The notes beneath the pieces were generated by a model, which was not told where the DNA came from, searched no databases, and saw nothing but the letters and a program-made list of their open reading frames with translations. Shown here one piece after another: positions 42,369-50,551 of a stretch of 64,000 bases of DNA. Position 1 is the first letter of the stretch. Each line of letters begins with the position of its first letter. The stretch is from Chloroflexi bacterium UBA4730 (lineage in GTDB: Bacteria > Chloroflexota > Limnocylindria > P2-11E), in the NCBI GenBank assembly GCA_002404155.1, contig DHJC01000015.1, positions 25,565-89,564 on the forward strand, in the 5' to 3' direction. Both the position numbers and the translations under genes were made by a program.

Positions 42369-44095
42369 GCGGCGCTTTCCCCGAGCTGGGATTCGACGAT
42401 CTCGCGGTACTCGGAGCTCGAGGCCATGAGCTCGGCGTGCGTCCCGCTGCCGACGATCCGGCCCTCGTCGATGACGATGATCCGGTCGGCGTGGAGGATC
42501 GTGCTCACGCGCTGTGCGACGATGACGACGGTCGCCTCGGTCGTCTCGGCCCGCAGGGCCATCCGCAGCCGCGCGTCGGTCGCGGCATCGAGGGCCGAGA
42601 AGCAGTCGTCGAAGAGGTAGATCGCGGGCCGCTTCACGAGCGCGCGGGCGATCGCGAGGCGCTGCCGCTGGCCGCCGGAGACGTTGGTCCCGCCCTGGTC
42701 GATCGGGGCGTCGAGCTGCGCGGGCATCGAGGCGACGAAGTCGCGCGCCTGGGCGACCTCGAGCGCGCGCCAGAGGTCGGCGTCGCGCGCGCTCTCGTTC
42801 CCGAAGCGGAGATTCTCGGCCACGGTGCCCTTGAACAGGTACGCGGCCTGCGGGACCAGGCCGATGCGTCCCCAAAGGTGCTCGAGCGATCGTTCGCGAA
42901 CGTCGACGCCGTCGACGAGGATCCGTCCGCCGGTGACGTCGAAGCCGCGCGTGATGAGGGCGATGACGGTCGTCTTTCCCGAGCCGGTGCCGCCGATGAT
43001 CGCGGTCGTCTCGCCGGGCCGAAGCTGGAAGGACAGATCGTGGAGGACCGGACGCTCGCTGTGCGGGTACGCGAACGTCACGTCCTCGAACCGGATGAAC
43101 CCGGTGAGACGCTCGGGCTCGACCGGGGACGGTGGATCCACGACCGACGGGACCGTGCGCAGGACCTCATCGATCCGCTGCGCGCTCGCCTCCGCGCGCG
43201 GGACGAGGATGACCATGAACACCGCCATCATCACCGCGAAGAGGATCTGGAAGATGTACATCAGGAACGCGGTGAGGTTGCCGATCGGCATGTCCCCACT
43301 GTCGACCAGATGCCCGCCGAACCAGAGGATCGCGACGGTGGAGAGGTTCATGATCCCGAGGAGGCTCGGCATCGCGAGCGCGAAGATCCGGTTCACTCGC
43401 AGCGCCGTCGCCGTGAGGTCGGCATTCGCCCGCTCGAAGCGCTCCCGCTCGGAGCGGACGCGGATGAATGCGCGCAGGACGCGGATACCGGTGATCTGTT
43501 CCCGGAGGACCTGGGTGAGCTTGTCGATCTTCACCTGCATCTGGCGGAAGAGCGGCACGGCGATGATGAGAAGCGTGCCGATGACCAGGGCCATGAGCGG
43601 GACGATGACGACGAGGATCAGCGACAGCGTCGCGTCCTCGCGCACCGCCATGATGATCCCGCCGATGGCCATGATCGGCGCGGTCACGAGGATCGTGAGC
43701 GCGATCTGCAGGAAGAGCTGTACCTGCTGGACGTCGTTGGTGTTGCGCGTGATGAGGGACGGCGTCCCGAAGCGGTTCATCTCGCGGGCGGAGAAGTGCT
43801 GCACGCGCTCGAAGATCGCGCTCCGGACGTCGCGGCCGACGCCCATCGAGGTCAGCGAGGCGAAGTACACGCTCACGATCGAGAGGACCCCGAGGAGGAG
43901 CGTGAGGGCGAGCATGATGCCGCCGGTCCTCAAGATGTAGTCCGTGTCCCCCTTCGTGACGCCGTTGTTGATGATGTCGGCGTTGAGGTTTGGCAAGTAG
44001 AGGTTCGCGATCGACTGGATGAGGACGAGGACCGCGACGATCGCGACCGGCCGCGCATATGGCGGGAGATGGCGGCGGAGGAGCGCTATCAGCAC
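42365..44095 (-). CDS. ABC exporter half-transporter, subunit 1 (degenerate ATP site)
   Basis: A 576-residue fused membrane/ATPase protein with six membrane segments from residue 12. Walker A is GGTGSGKTT and the signature VSGGQRQRL, but Walker B reads IYLFDDCFSALD, with Asp in place of the catalytic Glu, and the switch region reads VAQRVST instead of a His. This is the non-hydrolysing site seen in asymmetric exporters such as BmrCD or TM287/288. The GTG at 44095 overlaps the end of the MarR gene by seven bases. The frame is open much further upstream but only as an Arg-rich shadow. Confidence 0.93.
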   Translation of the reverse strand: MLIALLRRHLPPYARPVAIVAVLVLIQSIANLYLPNLNADIINNGVTKGDTDYILRTGGIMLALTLLLGVLSIVSVYFASLTSMGVGRDVRSAIFERVQHFSAREMNRFGTPSLITRNTNDVQQVQLFLQIALTILVTAPIMAIGGIIMAVREDATLSLILVVIVPLMALVIGTLLIIAVPLFRQMQVKIDKLTQVLREQITGIRVLRAFIRVRSERERFERANADLTATALRVNRIFALAMPSLLGIMNLSTVAILWFGGHLVDSGDMPIGNLTAFLMYIFQILFAVMMAVFMVILVPRAEASAQRIDEVLRTVPSVVDPPSPVEPERLTGFIRFEDVTFAYPHSERPVLHDLSFQLRPGETTAIIGGTGSGKTTVIALITRGFDVTGGRILVDGVDVRERSLEHLWGRIGLVPQAAYLFKGTVAENLRFGNESARDADLWRALEVAQARDFVASMPAQLDAPIDQGGTNVSGGQRQRLAIARALVKRPAIYLFDDCFSALDAATDARLRMALRAETTEATVVIVAQRVSTILHADRIIVIDEGRIVGSGTHAELMASSSEYREIVESQLGESAA

Positions 44096-44538
44096 TTCTG
44101 CGTGATCCGTGGCGCGGCCCGGTCGCTCAGCCGAAGGAAGGCACGCAACGTCGTCGCGAGGGCCACACGCTCCTCGTCGGTCATCCGCTCGAAGAGGCGG
44201 GTGAAGTGCTCGGACGAGCCGCGCTCGAGCGCTTCGAGGATGCGCCGGCCGCGCCCCGCGAGCCCGACGAGGACCGTCCGACGGTCTTCCGCATCGTCGC
44301 GCCGGCTCACCAGACCGCGACGCGCCATCCGATCGACGAGCGCCGAGGCGCTCGCGATGCTCATGTCGAGCGCTTCCGCCAGGTCGCTCACGCGCATCGG
44401 CTGCTGGCGGGCGAGGACCGAGAGCGCCCGCAACTGCGTGAAGGTGAGGTCGGCCGCACCCCAGCGGGGGCGCGACGCCGCCATGAGCTCGCGCCACTGG
44501 TGGAGCAGGTCCTGGATCTCCGGAGCGACCGGGCTCAC
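44089..44538 (-). CDS. MarR-family regulator of the ABC exporter
   Basis: A 149-residue winged-helix repressor (FTQLRALSVLARQQPMRVSDLAEALDM, then VDRMARRGLVSRRDDAEDRRTVLV). MarR proteins bind small lipophilic compounds and release DNA. It is the first gene of a three-gene operon with the exporter subunits, and an inverted repeat overlaps its own promoter, so autoregulation and drug-induced export are likely. The GTG at 44538 is six bases after a TAGAGT box, pointing to a leaderless message. Confidence 0.93.
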   Translation of the reverse strand: MSPVAPEIQDLLHQWRELMAASRPRWGAADLTFTQLRALSVLARQQPMRVSDLAEALDMSIASASALVDRMARRGLVSRRDDAEDRRTVLVGLAGRGRRILEALERGSSEHFTRLFERMTDEERVALATTLRAFLRLSDRAAPRITQKC

Positions 44539-44544
44539 GGCGAT

Positions 44545-44579
44545 ACTCTACATCAGATTAACTATCTCGATGATGTTAA
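44545..44579 (-). promoter_or_regulatory. MarR operator and leaderless promoter
   Basis: TTAAC and GTTAA form an inverted repeat spanning 44558-44579 (22 bases), the usual size of a MarR site. TAGAGT (44550-44545) lies between it and the GTG start at 44538. Confidence 0.6.
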
Positions 44580-44618
44580 GCATCCGCCGGCCCATCCGTC
44601 GACAGGATCGAGGGCGGG

Positions 44619-44957
44619 CTAGCCGCGAATGGCGGCCACGCAGTCGACTTCGATGAGCCAGTCCTCGTTCACGAGCCGCGAGACCTCGACGGCGGTGCTC
44701 GCCGGGCGGTGCGTCCCCAAGAACCGGTCGCGGGCCGCGACGATGCCGGCGCGATCGCCCATGTTTCGGAAATACCAGTTGAGCTTGACGATGTCGCCGA
44801 TCGTCGCGCCGGAGTCGGTGAGGATGCGGTGGATGTTCTTGAACACCTGCTCCGCTTGCTTCGCGGCGTCACCCTTGCCGACGAGGGTGCCGGACTCATC
44901 GATCGCGACCTGGCCCGAGACGTAGATGAGGCGGTCCGTCGCCGGCACGATGGCCAC
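44619..44957 (-). CDS. RidA/YjgF-family protein
   Basis: A 112-residue protein of the RidA family, which hydrolyses reactive enamine/imine intermediates. Family blocks are LIYVSGQVAIDESGTLVGKG, AEQVFKNIHRILTDSG, the Arg in RPASTAVEVSRL, and the closing LIEVDCVAAI. The GTG at 44957 is the first usable start, yet in-frame codons before it continue the family N-terminus (NPRGVAAPVGTYSH) without any start codon, so the annotated protein is probably missing about 15-20 residues. It lies 67 bases after the thioredoxin stop. Confidence 0.8.
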   Translation of the reverse strand: MAIVPATDRLIYVSGQVAIDESGTLVGKGDAAKQAEQVFKNIHRILTDSGATIGDIVKLNWYFRNMGDRAGIVAARDRFLGTHRPASTAVEVSRLVNEDWLIEVDCVAAIRG

Positions 44958-45024
44958 GTGCGAGTACGTGCCGACCGGCGCGGCGACTCCGCGCGGATTC
45001 TTGAATTCGGCCGTGTGAGAGCGC

Positions 45025-45357
45025 CTAGGCCGGGGTGGTGACGTGCGGCTGGATCTGCTGGAGGAGACGCTCCTTCGGCATGTAGCCGACCATGCGCTGG
45101 GCTTCCTTGCCGCCCTTGAACAGGATCATCGTCGGGATCGCGCGGACGCCGAAGCGGCCCGCGGTGATCGGGTTCGCGTCCACGTCGAGCTTCGCGATGC
45201 GGATGTTGTCCTTCTCGCTCGCGATCTCTTCGAGCACCGGGGCCACCATGCGGCAGGGGCCGCACCAGGTCGCCCAGAAGTCGACGAGCACCGGAGTCTC
45301 CGACTGGAGGACCTCCTGCTCGAATGTCTGATCCGTTACCACGGTGGGCTTTCCCAT
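45025..45357 (-). CDS. trxA: thioredoxin
   Basis: A 110-residue thioredoxin with the active site FWATWCGPCRM (Cys32, Cys35), the cis-Pro loop VRAIPTMILFKGG and normal length. It reduces protein disulfides in the cytoplasm. The ATG has a CAGGAG-like site about 12 bases upstream. It follows a hairpin at the end of the larger unknown gene. Confidence 0.95.
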   Translation of the reverse strand: MGKPTVVTDQTFEQEVLQSETPVLVDFWATWCGPCRMVAPVLEEIASEKDNIRIAKLDVDANPITAGRFGVRAIPTMILFKGGKEAQRMVGYMPKERLLQQIQPHVTTPA

Positions 45358-45418
45358 TTTCTGTGTTGCTCCTGTTTCTTTGCCGGCTCTTTTCCGGCGT
45401 TTCCGCTTGGTCTAGGTC

Positions 45419-45432
45419 GCGGGAAAACCCGC
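45419..45432. terminator. hairpin after the methyltransferase-like gene
   Basis: GCGGG and CCCGC pair around AAAA, three bases past the stop codon. No T tract follows. Confidence 0.4.
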
Positions 45433-45434
45433 TC

Positions 45435-47828
45435 TTACCACTTGAACGCGAGCTGCTGTCCAGCTTGTTCCACTGCAGGTTCAAGGCCGAGGACCGGTTC
45501 CAGGCCATCCAGGCCGGCGTCGGGGTCCGCGGCGAAAACCTTCAGTGGGCCCCATTTTACGAACCTCCAGCCACGGCGTCGAACCGCGGTCCGCAGGGCC
45601 GCCGATCGCTCCATCTTGAACGCCGCGAGGGGCCGGCGCTCGTCCGCGAGAGCAAGGAATCGGAAGACCCGGTCATCGTCCGGGATCTGCTCGCCGATCG
45701 CGCTCAGGCTCCGGTGCAGCCGCGCGGTCCAGTCCAGCTGCCAGAGGAACACCATCTTCCCGCGGTCGTACCAGGCCAGATCCACCGCGTCGAGCACGTC
45801 GGCCGGGCCGCGCAGCGCGCGCGCGAGCGGCGTCGTCTTCTCCAGATCGGAGAGGAGGTCCGCGAGCACGTTCGCCTTCCCGGCGTACGCCGTACCCAGT
45901 GCGCGCCGCCGCAGCTCGCGGCCGACCTGGACCTTGAAGCCGATGCGGTGTCCGGCGTCGATGAGGCTGGCGGCGAGCAGCGTCTGCTCGAGCTGGCGCT
46001 TCGCGAGGGCGTCCTCGTCCCGCAGTCGCCAGCGTCCGTCATCGCCCTGCACGCCGTACGCGGCGATGCACCGTTCGACGAGCTCGCGGTCCGGCGTCTC
46101 GACGCCACGAAAGAGCCCGTAGCTGCGCTTCAGGAGCGAGCGGGTGTCGATGTCGCGGGCCGACGAGAGCACACCCCAGACCCCCCACTCGACGCGGTCG
46201 TCGAGCGGCGCGTGGTCGTCGCTGCCGTTGATGAGCCCGTAGAGCGGGTTCTCCTTGTCCTCGCCATCGAGCCGCTCGATGCCCGAGCGCCGCGCGTCGC
46301 CTAACGCAGAGCGGAAGTGATCGAGGAACAGCTCGAGCTCCGAGGTACCGCCGGCCCGCGCGAGGGCGAGCGGCGCGAGCAGCCCGCGATCGGCGAGCGC
46401 GTTCAGCGCCGCGACAGCCGCGCGATCGCCGGGGATCGGCTCGCCGCGCGCGACGATCGCGGCGTGCACCCCGGACCGCATCGTCTCCTCCAGAGTGAGG
46501 GAGTCCGCGCTGCGCTGATCCTTGAGCAGCGGAACATCTCGGTCGAAGTCCAGGATCGCGACGGCGCCTGAGCTTCCGCCCGTGGCGGTCTGCAGCGTGT
46601 CGCGCTGGTACAGGATCCCGCGCAAGCGGTACCCGGCACCCGCGCCGGCGAGCGCGGAGGCCGCGACCGTCGCGCCATCCGCGTGCGGCAGGTACACGAC
46701 GCACGGCGCTCCATCCTTTGAGCCGCGGTGCGCGTCCAAGAGCGCGGACCGCAGCGTCCGCAGCAGCCGTTCGCGCCCGGCGAGGCGCCCGTCCGCATCC
46801 GCGCTCGGGTCATCCTGCGCGCCGGCGAGCACGACGCTCGCCACGTAGGCCCAGCCGCCGAGCGGATCGTCGACTGGTGCCTGCACCAGTACGAGATCCG
46901 CGGACGCCCTCAACGCCGGCGTCGAGCGGGCCGGCGGGTTCGCCGTGAGCCACGCCGCGAGCTCGCGCGCGGTGCGCTCGAACTCGAGCCAGACGTTCAC
47001 CTCGCGCGACTGCGCCGCCTGCCCGCGGCGCGCGCGACCCTTCTCGATCCGAAGGGGCGCGCCGTGGCCCGCGACGGCGTTCAACCGGCTGCCGGACACG
47101 ATCACCTCGAGGAGGCAGAGGCGAAGGAACGCCTTCGCCGGACCGTCGGAAAGGGCGGTCTCGATGGCGCGGAGCGTGCCCATGAGGGCCGCGAGGTTCC
47201 GCGGCGTGTACAGCGCGGCGATGCTCTGCGCCAGGACGCGACGCTCCTCGCTCGGGCCGAAACGCTCGACGAACTGCCAGTACGCCAGGCCGTCGCCCTC
47301 GACCTTGCGGGCCCGCGCGTCGTCCTCTTCAGCGGTCGGCTCGATGAGGAGCGCTCGGCCCTCGCGCGCGCAGATGCCGCAGCGGAACGCCTTCTTTGTC
47401 GGCGCCGGCGCGTCGCGCTCCCAGAGGAAGGCCTCGACGACCACGGGACCACGACAGGTCCCACAGTGCGACGCGTACAGGTCGCGCATCGTGATGCGGT
47501 GCGCCGCTCCGGCGAGCGTGCTGTCGGCCACCGCCTCGAGCGCGGCGGTCACGTCCGCGAGCGATGGCGCCGCGGCGATCACGGAGCGGGCCCACGCGCC
47601 GATCGCCTGTGGCGAGCGCGCGACGCCCACGCGATCCCTGCCCTGCACGGCGTCCGCGGCCGAGAACGGGTACGCGAGCGGATCGAGGACGACCGCGCGA
47701 TCGGCCGTGTACGCGGCCGCGTAGGCGTCGGCGAGCGGCAGCGGGAACGCAGTGCCGAACCGATGGAGCGGTCTCGGAAGGGGAACGGTCTCGACGGGAA
47801 CGAAAGCGTCGAGCCGTTCCACCGTCAT
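45435..47828 (-). CDS. large protein with a degenerate DNA-methyltransferase-like front end
   Basis: A 797-residue protein of uncertain function. Near residue 47, AVVLDPLAYPFSAADAVQGRDRVGVARSP has the layout of the DPFxGSG SAM loop plus the following IGVDISP strand of adenine-type DNA methylases of the DUF1156 kind, but the Gly residues are lost. A zinc-ribbon-like segment follows (HCGTCRGPVVVEAFLWERD and FRCGICAREGRALL). The rest is helical, with no DPPY motif found. It may be an inactive relative that binds DNA or protein (inference). The ATG at 47828 overlaps the stop of the SPOR lipoprotein gene (ATGA). Confidence 0.6.
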   Translation of the reverse strand: MTVERLDAFVPVETVPLPRPLHRFGTAFPLPLADAYAAAYTADRAVVLDPLAYPFSAADAVQGRDRVGVARSPQAIGAWARSVIAAAPSLADVTAALEAVADSTLAGAAHRITMRDLYASHCGTCRGPVVVEAFLWERDAPAPTKKAFRCGICAREGRALLIEPTAEEDDARARKVEGDGLAYWQFVERFGPSEERRVLAQSIAALYTPRNLAALMGTLRAIETALSDGPAKAFLRLCLLEVIVSGSRLNAVAGHGAPLRIEKGRARRGQAAQSREVNVWLEFERTARELAAWLTANPPARSTPALRASADLVLVQAPVDDPLGGWAYVASVVLAGAQDDPSADADGRLAGRERLLRTLRSALLDAHRGSKDGAPCVVYLPHADGATVAASALAGAGAGYRLRGILYQRDTLQTATGGSSGAVAILDFDRDVPLLKDQRSADSLTLEETMRSGVHAAIVARGEPIPGDRAAVAALNALADRGLLAPLALARAGGTSELELFLDHFRSALGDARRSGIERLDGEDKENPLYGLINGSDDHAPLDDRVEWGVWGVLSSARDIDTRSLLKRSYGLFRGVETPDRELVERCIAAYGVQGDDGRWRLRDEDALAKRQLEQTLLAASLIDAGHRIGFKVQVGRELRRRALGTAYAGKANVLADLLSDLEKTTPLARALRGPADVLDAVDLAWYDRGKMVFLWQLDWTARLHRSLSAIGEQIPDDDRVFRFLALADERRPLAAFKMERSAALRTAVRRRGWRFVKWGPLKVFAADPDAGLDGLEPVLGLEPAVEQAGQQLAFKW

Positions 47829-49642
47829 TGCAGGTCGAAGACTAGTGCCCGCCGCGCGTCCAGCACCACCATGGCGCGTTTTCCGTCGGCGGACGTCACC
47901 AGATCCTGGATCGTGCCGCCGATGCCGAGCGCGTCGACCGTCCCGTCGCCGCCGATCGCCCAGACCGTGTCCGCGCCGTCCCAGATGAGGGTGCGGGTGC
48001 CGACGACGATCTTGCGGCCGTCGATGAGCGGCGCCTGCCACCGCTGAGCGCCGTCCGGTCCGGTCGCGATGGCCTTGTCCTTGTCGAGCTGATAGAGCGT
48101 GCCGTCCGCCCCGAAGGCGACGTCGCGCACGGCCGGACCGACCTTCTGGACCGTCGCGCCGGGGTTCGGATCGTGCGGCCCGAAGCGGAACGTGCCCTGG
48201 TCGGTCACAACGGCGGCGCGGTCGCCCGTCACATCGACCGCGAGGTCCACCGGCGTGCCAGGGATCGTGATGACGCCCCGAATGACGCGGTCGCTGCCGA
48301 GCCGCAGGACCTCGACGTCGGTGTTCCCGCCGCCCGTTGTGGCGATGAACAGCTCGCCGCGATCGCTCACCGCGATGGACCCGCCGGGCGCCGGTGTGGT
48401 GATGGGGAACGGGGCGCCCAGTAGCGCTCCGTCGGGCGCGCGTCCCCCGATGAGTCCGCCGCCACCGCTCGCGACGCCGGTCGGACCCTTGGACACGGCG
48501 ACGAATGCCCGCGCCGTCGGGAGGCCCACGAACAGGACCTGGGAGATCGCCGAGGGGAAGCGCAGCTGCTGCCCTACGCCAAGCGGCGACGCGCCCGACG
48601 GCACGAAGAACACGCTGCCCGACGCCCCGCCGGCGAAGAGCCAGGCACTGTCGTTGCTGAAGAGGAGCGCGGTGATCCCGGCGTTGAGCTTCGGCAGCGC
48701 CACGAGCGCACCGGTGGTCGCCGAGAAGATCCCGATCGTCCCGTCGTCGCTCGCCAGCGCGATCCACTGGCCGTCCGGCGAGAGGGCGACGCGACGCGCG
48801 CCGGCTGGCCCGTCGATCACGCGCGACGGCTCTCGCCACAGCTCGGCGTCAGGCGCGGTGGCGCCGCGCGAGAACGTGTACTTGCGGTCCTCGACGACCG
48901 ACGTGACGTCGATGCCCTTCGGCTTCAACGCCGCGCCGGCAGCGTCGGCCTCGGCCTTCGTCGGATACGTCGCGACGCGCACGAGGTACGGCGCGACGCG
49001 CGTGACCGACAGTACCGGACCGATCTTCTGCGCGGCCGCATCCGCGTCGGCGGCCGTCGCGTACGGACCCGCCTGAAGCGCGAAGAGGGCCTCGGAGGTC
49101 GAACTCACGGTGAACGACGTACCGCGCGCGATCGTCTTCTGCAGCTCTGCGTCCGTCGGCAGCTTCGCCGCGAGCGCCTTCAGCCGGTCCCACGAGGTGC
49201 CGACGTCACCCACGGTCTTGGCGAAGACGCCCGGATCGCTGGCGTCGGCGTAAGTACCCGCGTCCTTCGTGAGGTCGGTGAGCGAGTCGGCGAGCGAGAC
49301 GACGGCATCGCGAACCGGACCCGCGGCGTTCGCGGTCGCGGAGAGCGATGCGGAGCTGACGTCGCTGATCTTCGGCAGGAGGCCGCGGGCCACAGTCGCC
49401 CAGCGGTCGCTCGAGATGGTCCGGGTGCTCTGGCCCGCAAGCCCGCCGGCGAGCGCGTAGTCGTACGCGGACAACTGGAGCAGCACGGCGGTGGTGGAAC
49501 GGGCCAGCGGCGACGCGTCGAGCACGTCCCCGCTCGGCACCACCTTGGGTGCCGATTCGCACGCGCTACCGATGAGAAGGAGGACGCAGAGCGCGAGGCG
49601 GGTCAGACCGCTATTCGTCAGCCTCGTCCTCGTCGTCATCAT
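47825..49642 (-). CDS. SPOR-domain beta-propeller lipoprotein
   Basis: A 605-residue secreted protein. The signal ends in the lipobox LLIGSAC. Residues from about 30-140 are Ala/Ser-rich and helical; a SPOR-like domain follows (FALQAGPYATAADADAAAQKIG, then YLVRVATYPTKAEADAAGAALK), which in other proteins binds denuded peptidoglycan. The C-terminal half has WD40-like repeats (RRVALSPDGQWIALASDDGTIGIF). The start, one of two tandem ATGs, lies about 30 bases inside the end of the TPR gene. It appears to link the cell wall to an unknown partner. Confidence 0.75.
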   Translation of the reverse strand: MMTTRTRLTNSGLTRLALCVLLLIGSACESAPKVVPSGDVLDASPLARSTTAVLLQLSAYDYALAGGLAGQSTRTISSDRWATVARGLLPKISDVSSASLSATANAAGPVRDAVVSLADSLTDLTKDAGTYADASDPGVFAKTVGDVGTSWDRLKALAAKLPTDAELQKTIARGTSFTVSSTSEALFALQAGPYATAADADAAAQKIGPVLSVTRVAPYLVRVATYPTKAEADAAGAALKPKGIDVTSVVEDRKYTFSRGATAPDAELWREPSRVIDGPAGARRVALSPDGQWIALASDDGTIGIFSATTGALVALPKLNAGITALLFSNDSAWLFAGGASGSVFFVPSGASPLGVGQQLRFPSAISQVLFVGLPTARAFVAVSKGPTGVASGGGGLIGGRAPDGALLGAPFPITTPAPGGSIAVSDRGELFIATTGGGNTDVEVLRLGSDRVIRGVITIPGTPVDLAVDVTGDRAAVVTDQGTFRFGPHDPNPGATVQKVGPAVRDVAFGADGTLYQLDKDKAIATGPDGAQRWQAPLIDGRKIVVGTRTLIWDGADTVWAIGGDGTVDALGIGGTIQDLVTSADGKRAMVVLDARRALVFDLQ

Positions 49643-50459
49643 CGTCGTCCGCTTCGACGGCGAGCGGCTCCTCGGCCACGGCCGGCTCGGACTCCTCGTC
49701 GGAGGACGAACGCGTCGGCTCGGTCTCCTCGTCCTCGGAGTCCTCTTCCTCGTCGCCACCGAAGCGGAAGAAGTTGCCCTTGATGTACGCGCGCTCCTTC
49801 GTCTCGGCCGGGCGGTGGTGGCCGGGGAACGAGATTCGCTGCGCGTTTTGGGGGCTCTGCAGAGTCTCGCGGATGGCGACACGCGGGTTCTGCTGATCGT
49901 TGCTCACGACCGCGACCACGTACTGGTTGCCGGTGTTGATGAGGTCCAGCAGGCGCCGGCCGACCTTCGGCTCGAGGAAGCCGAGCAGCTCGCCGTCGCG
50001 CGCGTGCACGGCGATGAGGCCGTCGCGCTCGCGCAGCTCGGCCTCGGCGCCGGGCGAGTACTTCGCCACGACATGCGCCGGTGCCGGGTTGATGAGCCGC
50101 AGGATGCCGGTCTTGCCCATGTCCTCGATGAAGAGGCGCGGCTGGGTCTTCGACTTCGTCGGATTCGTCTTCGTCTTGTGCTCGAGCAGCGTCCCGAGGC
50201 GCGCGACGTTCCGCAGCGCGATCGGGTTGTTCGGCTCGGCCTTCAAGACCTCGGCGTACGCGGTCTTCGCCTCTTCGAGCCTGCCGGTCTCGAGGAGCGC
50301 GCGGCCCAGCCGGTTGCGAGCCTCGAGGTCCTCGGCGTTCGCCTCCAGGATCTTGGTGTTCAGCTCGAAGGCCCGGGACCAGTCGGCCTCCAGGGCGGCC
50401 TGGACCGCCTGGTCGGCGAACGCACGCGTCCGGATGCCTGTTTCGGTCGGGGAGCTCAT
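49611..50459 (-). CDS. TPR protein with an acidic tail
   Basis: A 282-residue cytoplasmic protein. Two TPR units cover about residues 15-85 (AFELNTKILEANAEDLEARNRLGRAL, ETGRLEEAKTAYAEVLKAEPNNPIAL), followed by a basic linker and a middle domain of about 110 residues without a known family. It ends in a long acidic tail of Glu, Asp and Ser. The ATG at 50459 has GGAGG upstream and a TAGAAT box near 50520. It begins a three-gene operon with the SPOR lipoprotein and the methyltransferase-like protein. Confidence 0.8.
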   Translation of the reverse strand: MSSPTETGIRTRAFADQAVQAALEADWSRAFELNTKILEANAEDLEARNRLGRALLETGRLEEAKTAYAEVLKAEPNNPIALRNVARLGTLLEHKTKTNPTKSKTQPRLFIEDMGKTGILRLINPAPAHVVAKYSPGAEAELRERDGLIAVHARDGELLGFLEPKVGRRLLDLINTGNQYVVAVVSNDQQNPRVAIRETLQSPQNAQRISFPGHHRPAETKERAYIKGNFFRFGGDEEEDSEDEETEPTRSSSDEESEPAVAEEPLAVEADDDDDDEDEADE

Positions 50460-50538
50460 CGGTCAATGCCTCCAACGCAGACGCACACGATGCGTCGCGG
50501 CCATTCGGGTGATGAGTGAATTCTAACGGCTCGCGGAC

Positions 50539-50544
50539 TACGCT
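50539..50544 (+). promoter_or_regulatory. candidate -10 box TACGCT, leaderless MgtE-N gene
   Basis: TACGCT ends seven bases before the GTG at 50552. The diverging TPR gene has TAGAAT at about 50520-50525 on the other strand. Confidence 0.4.
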
Positions 50545-50551
50545 CCGAACC

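Noticed and set aside
38820..44538. Selenoprotein gene next to selC
   Set aside because: No neighbouring frame has an in-frame TGA flanked by conserved coding sequence and followed by a SECIS-like hairpin; all nearby genes are complete without one.
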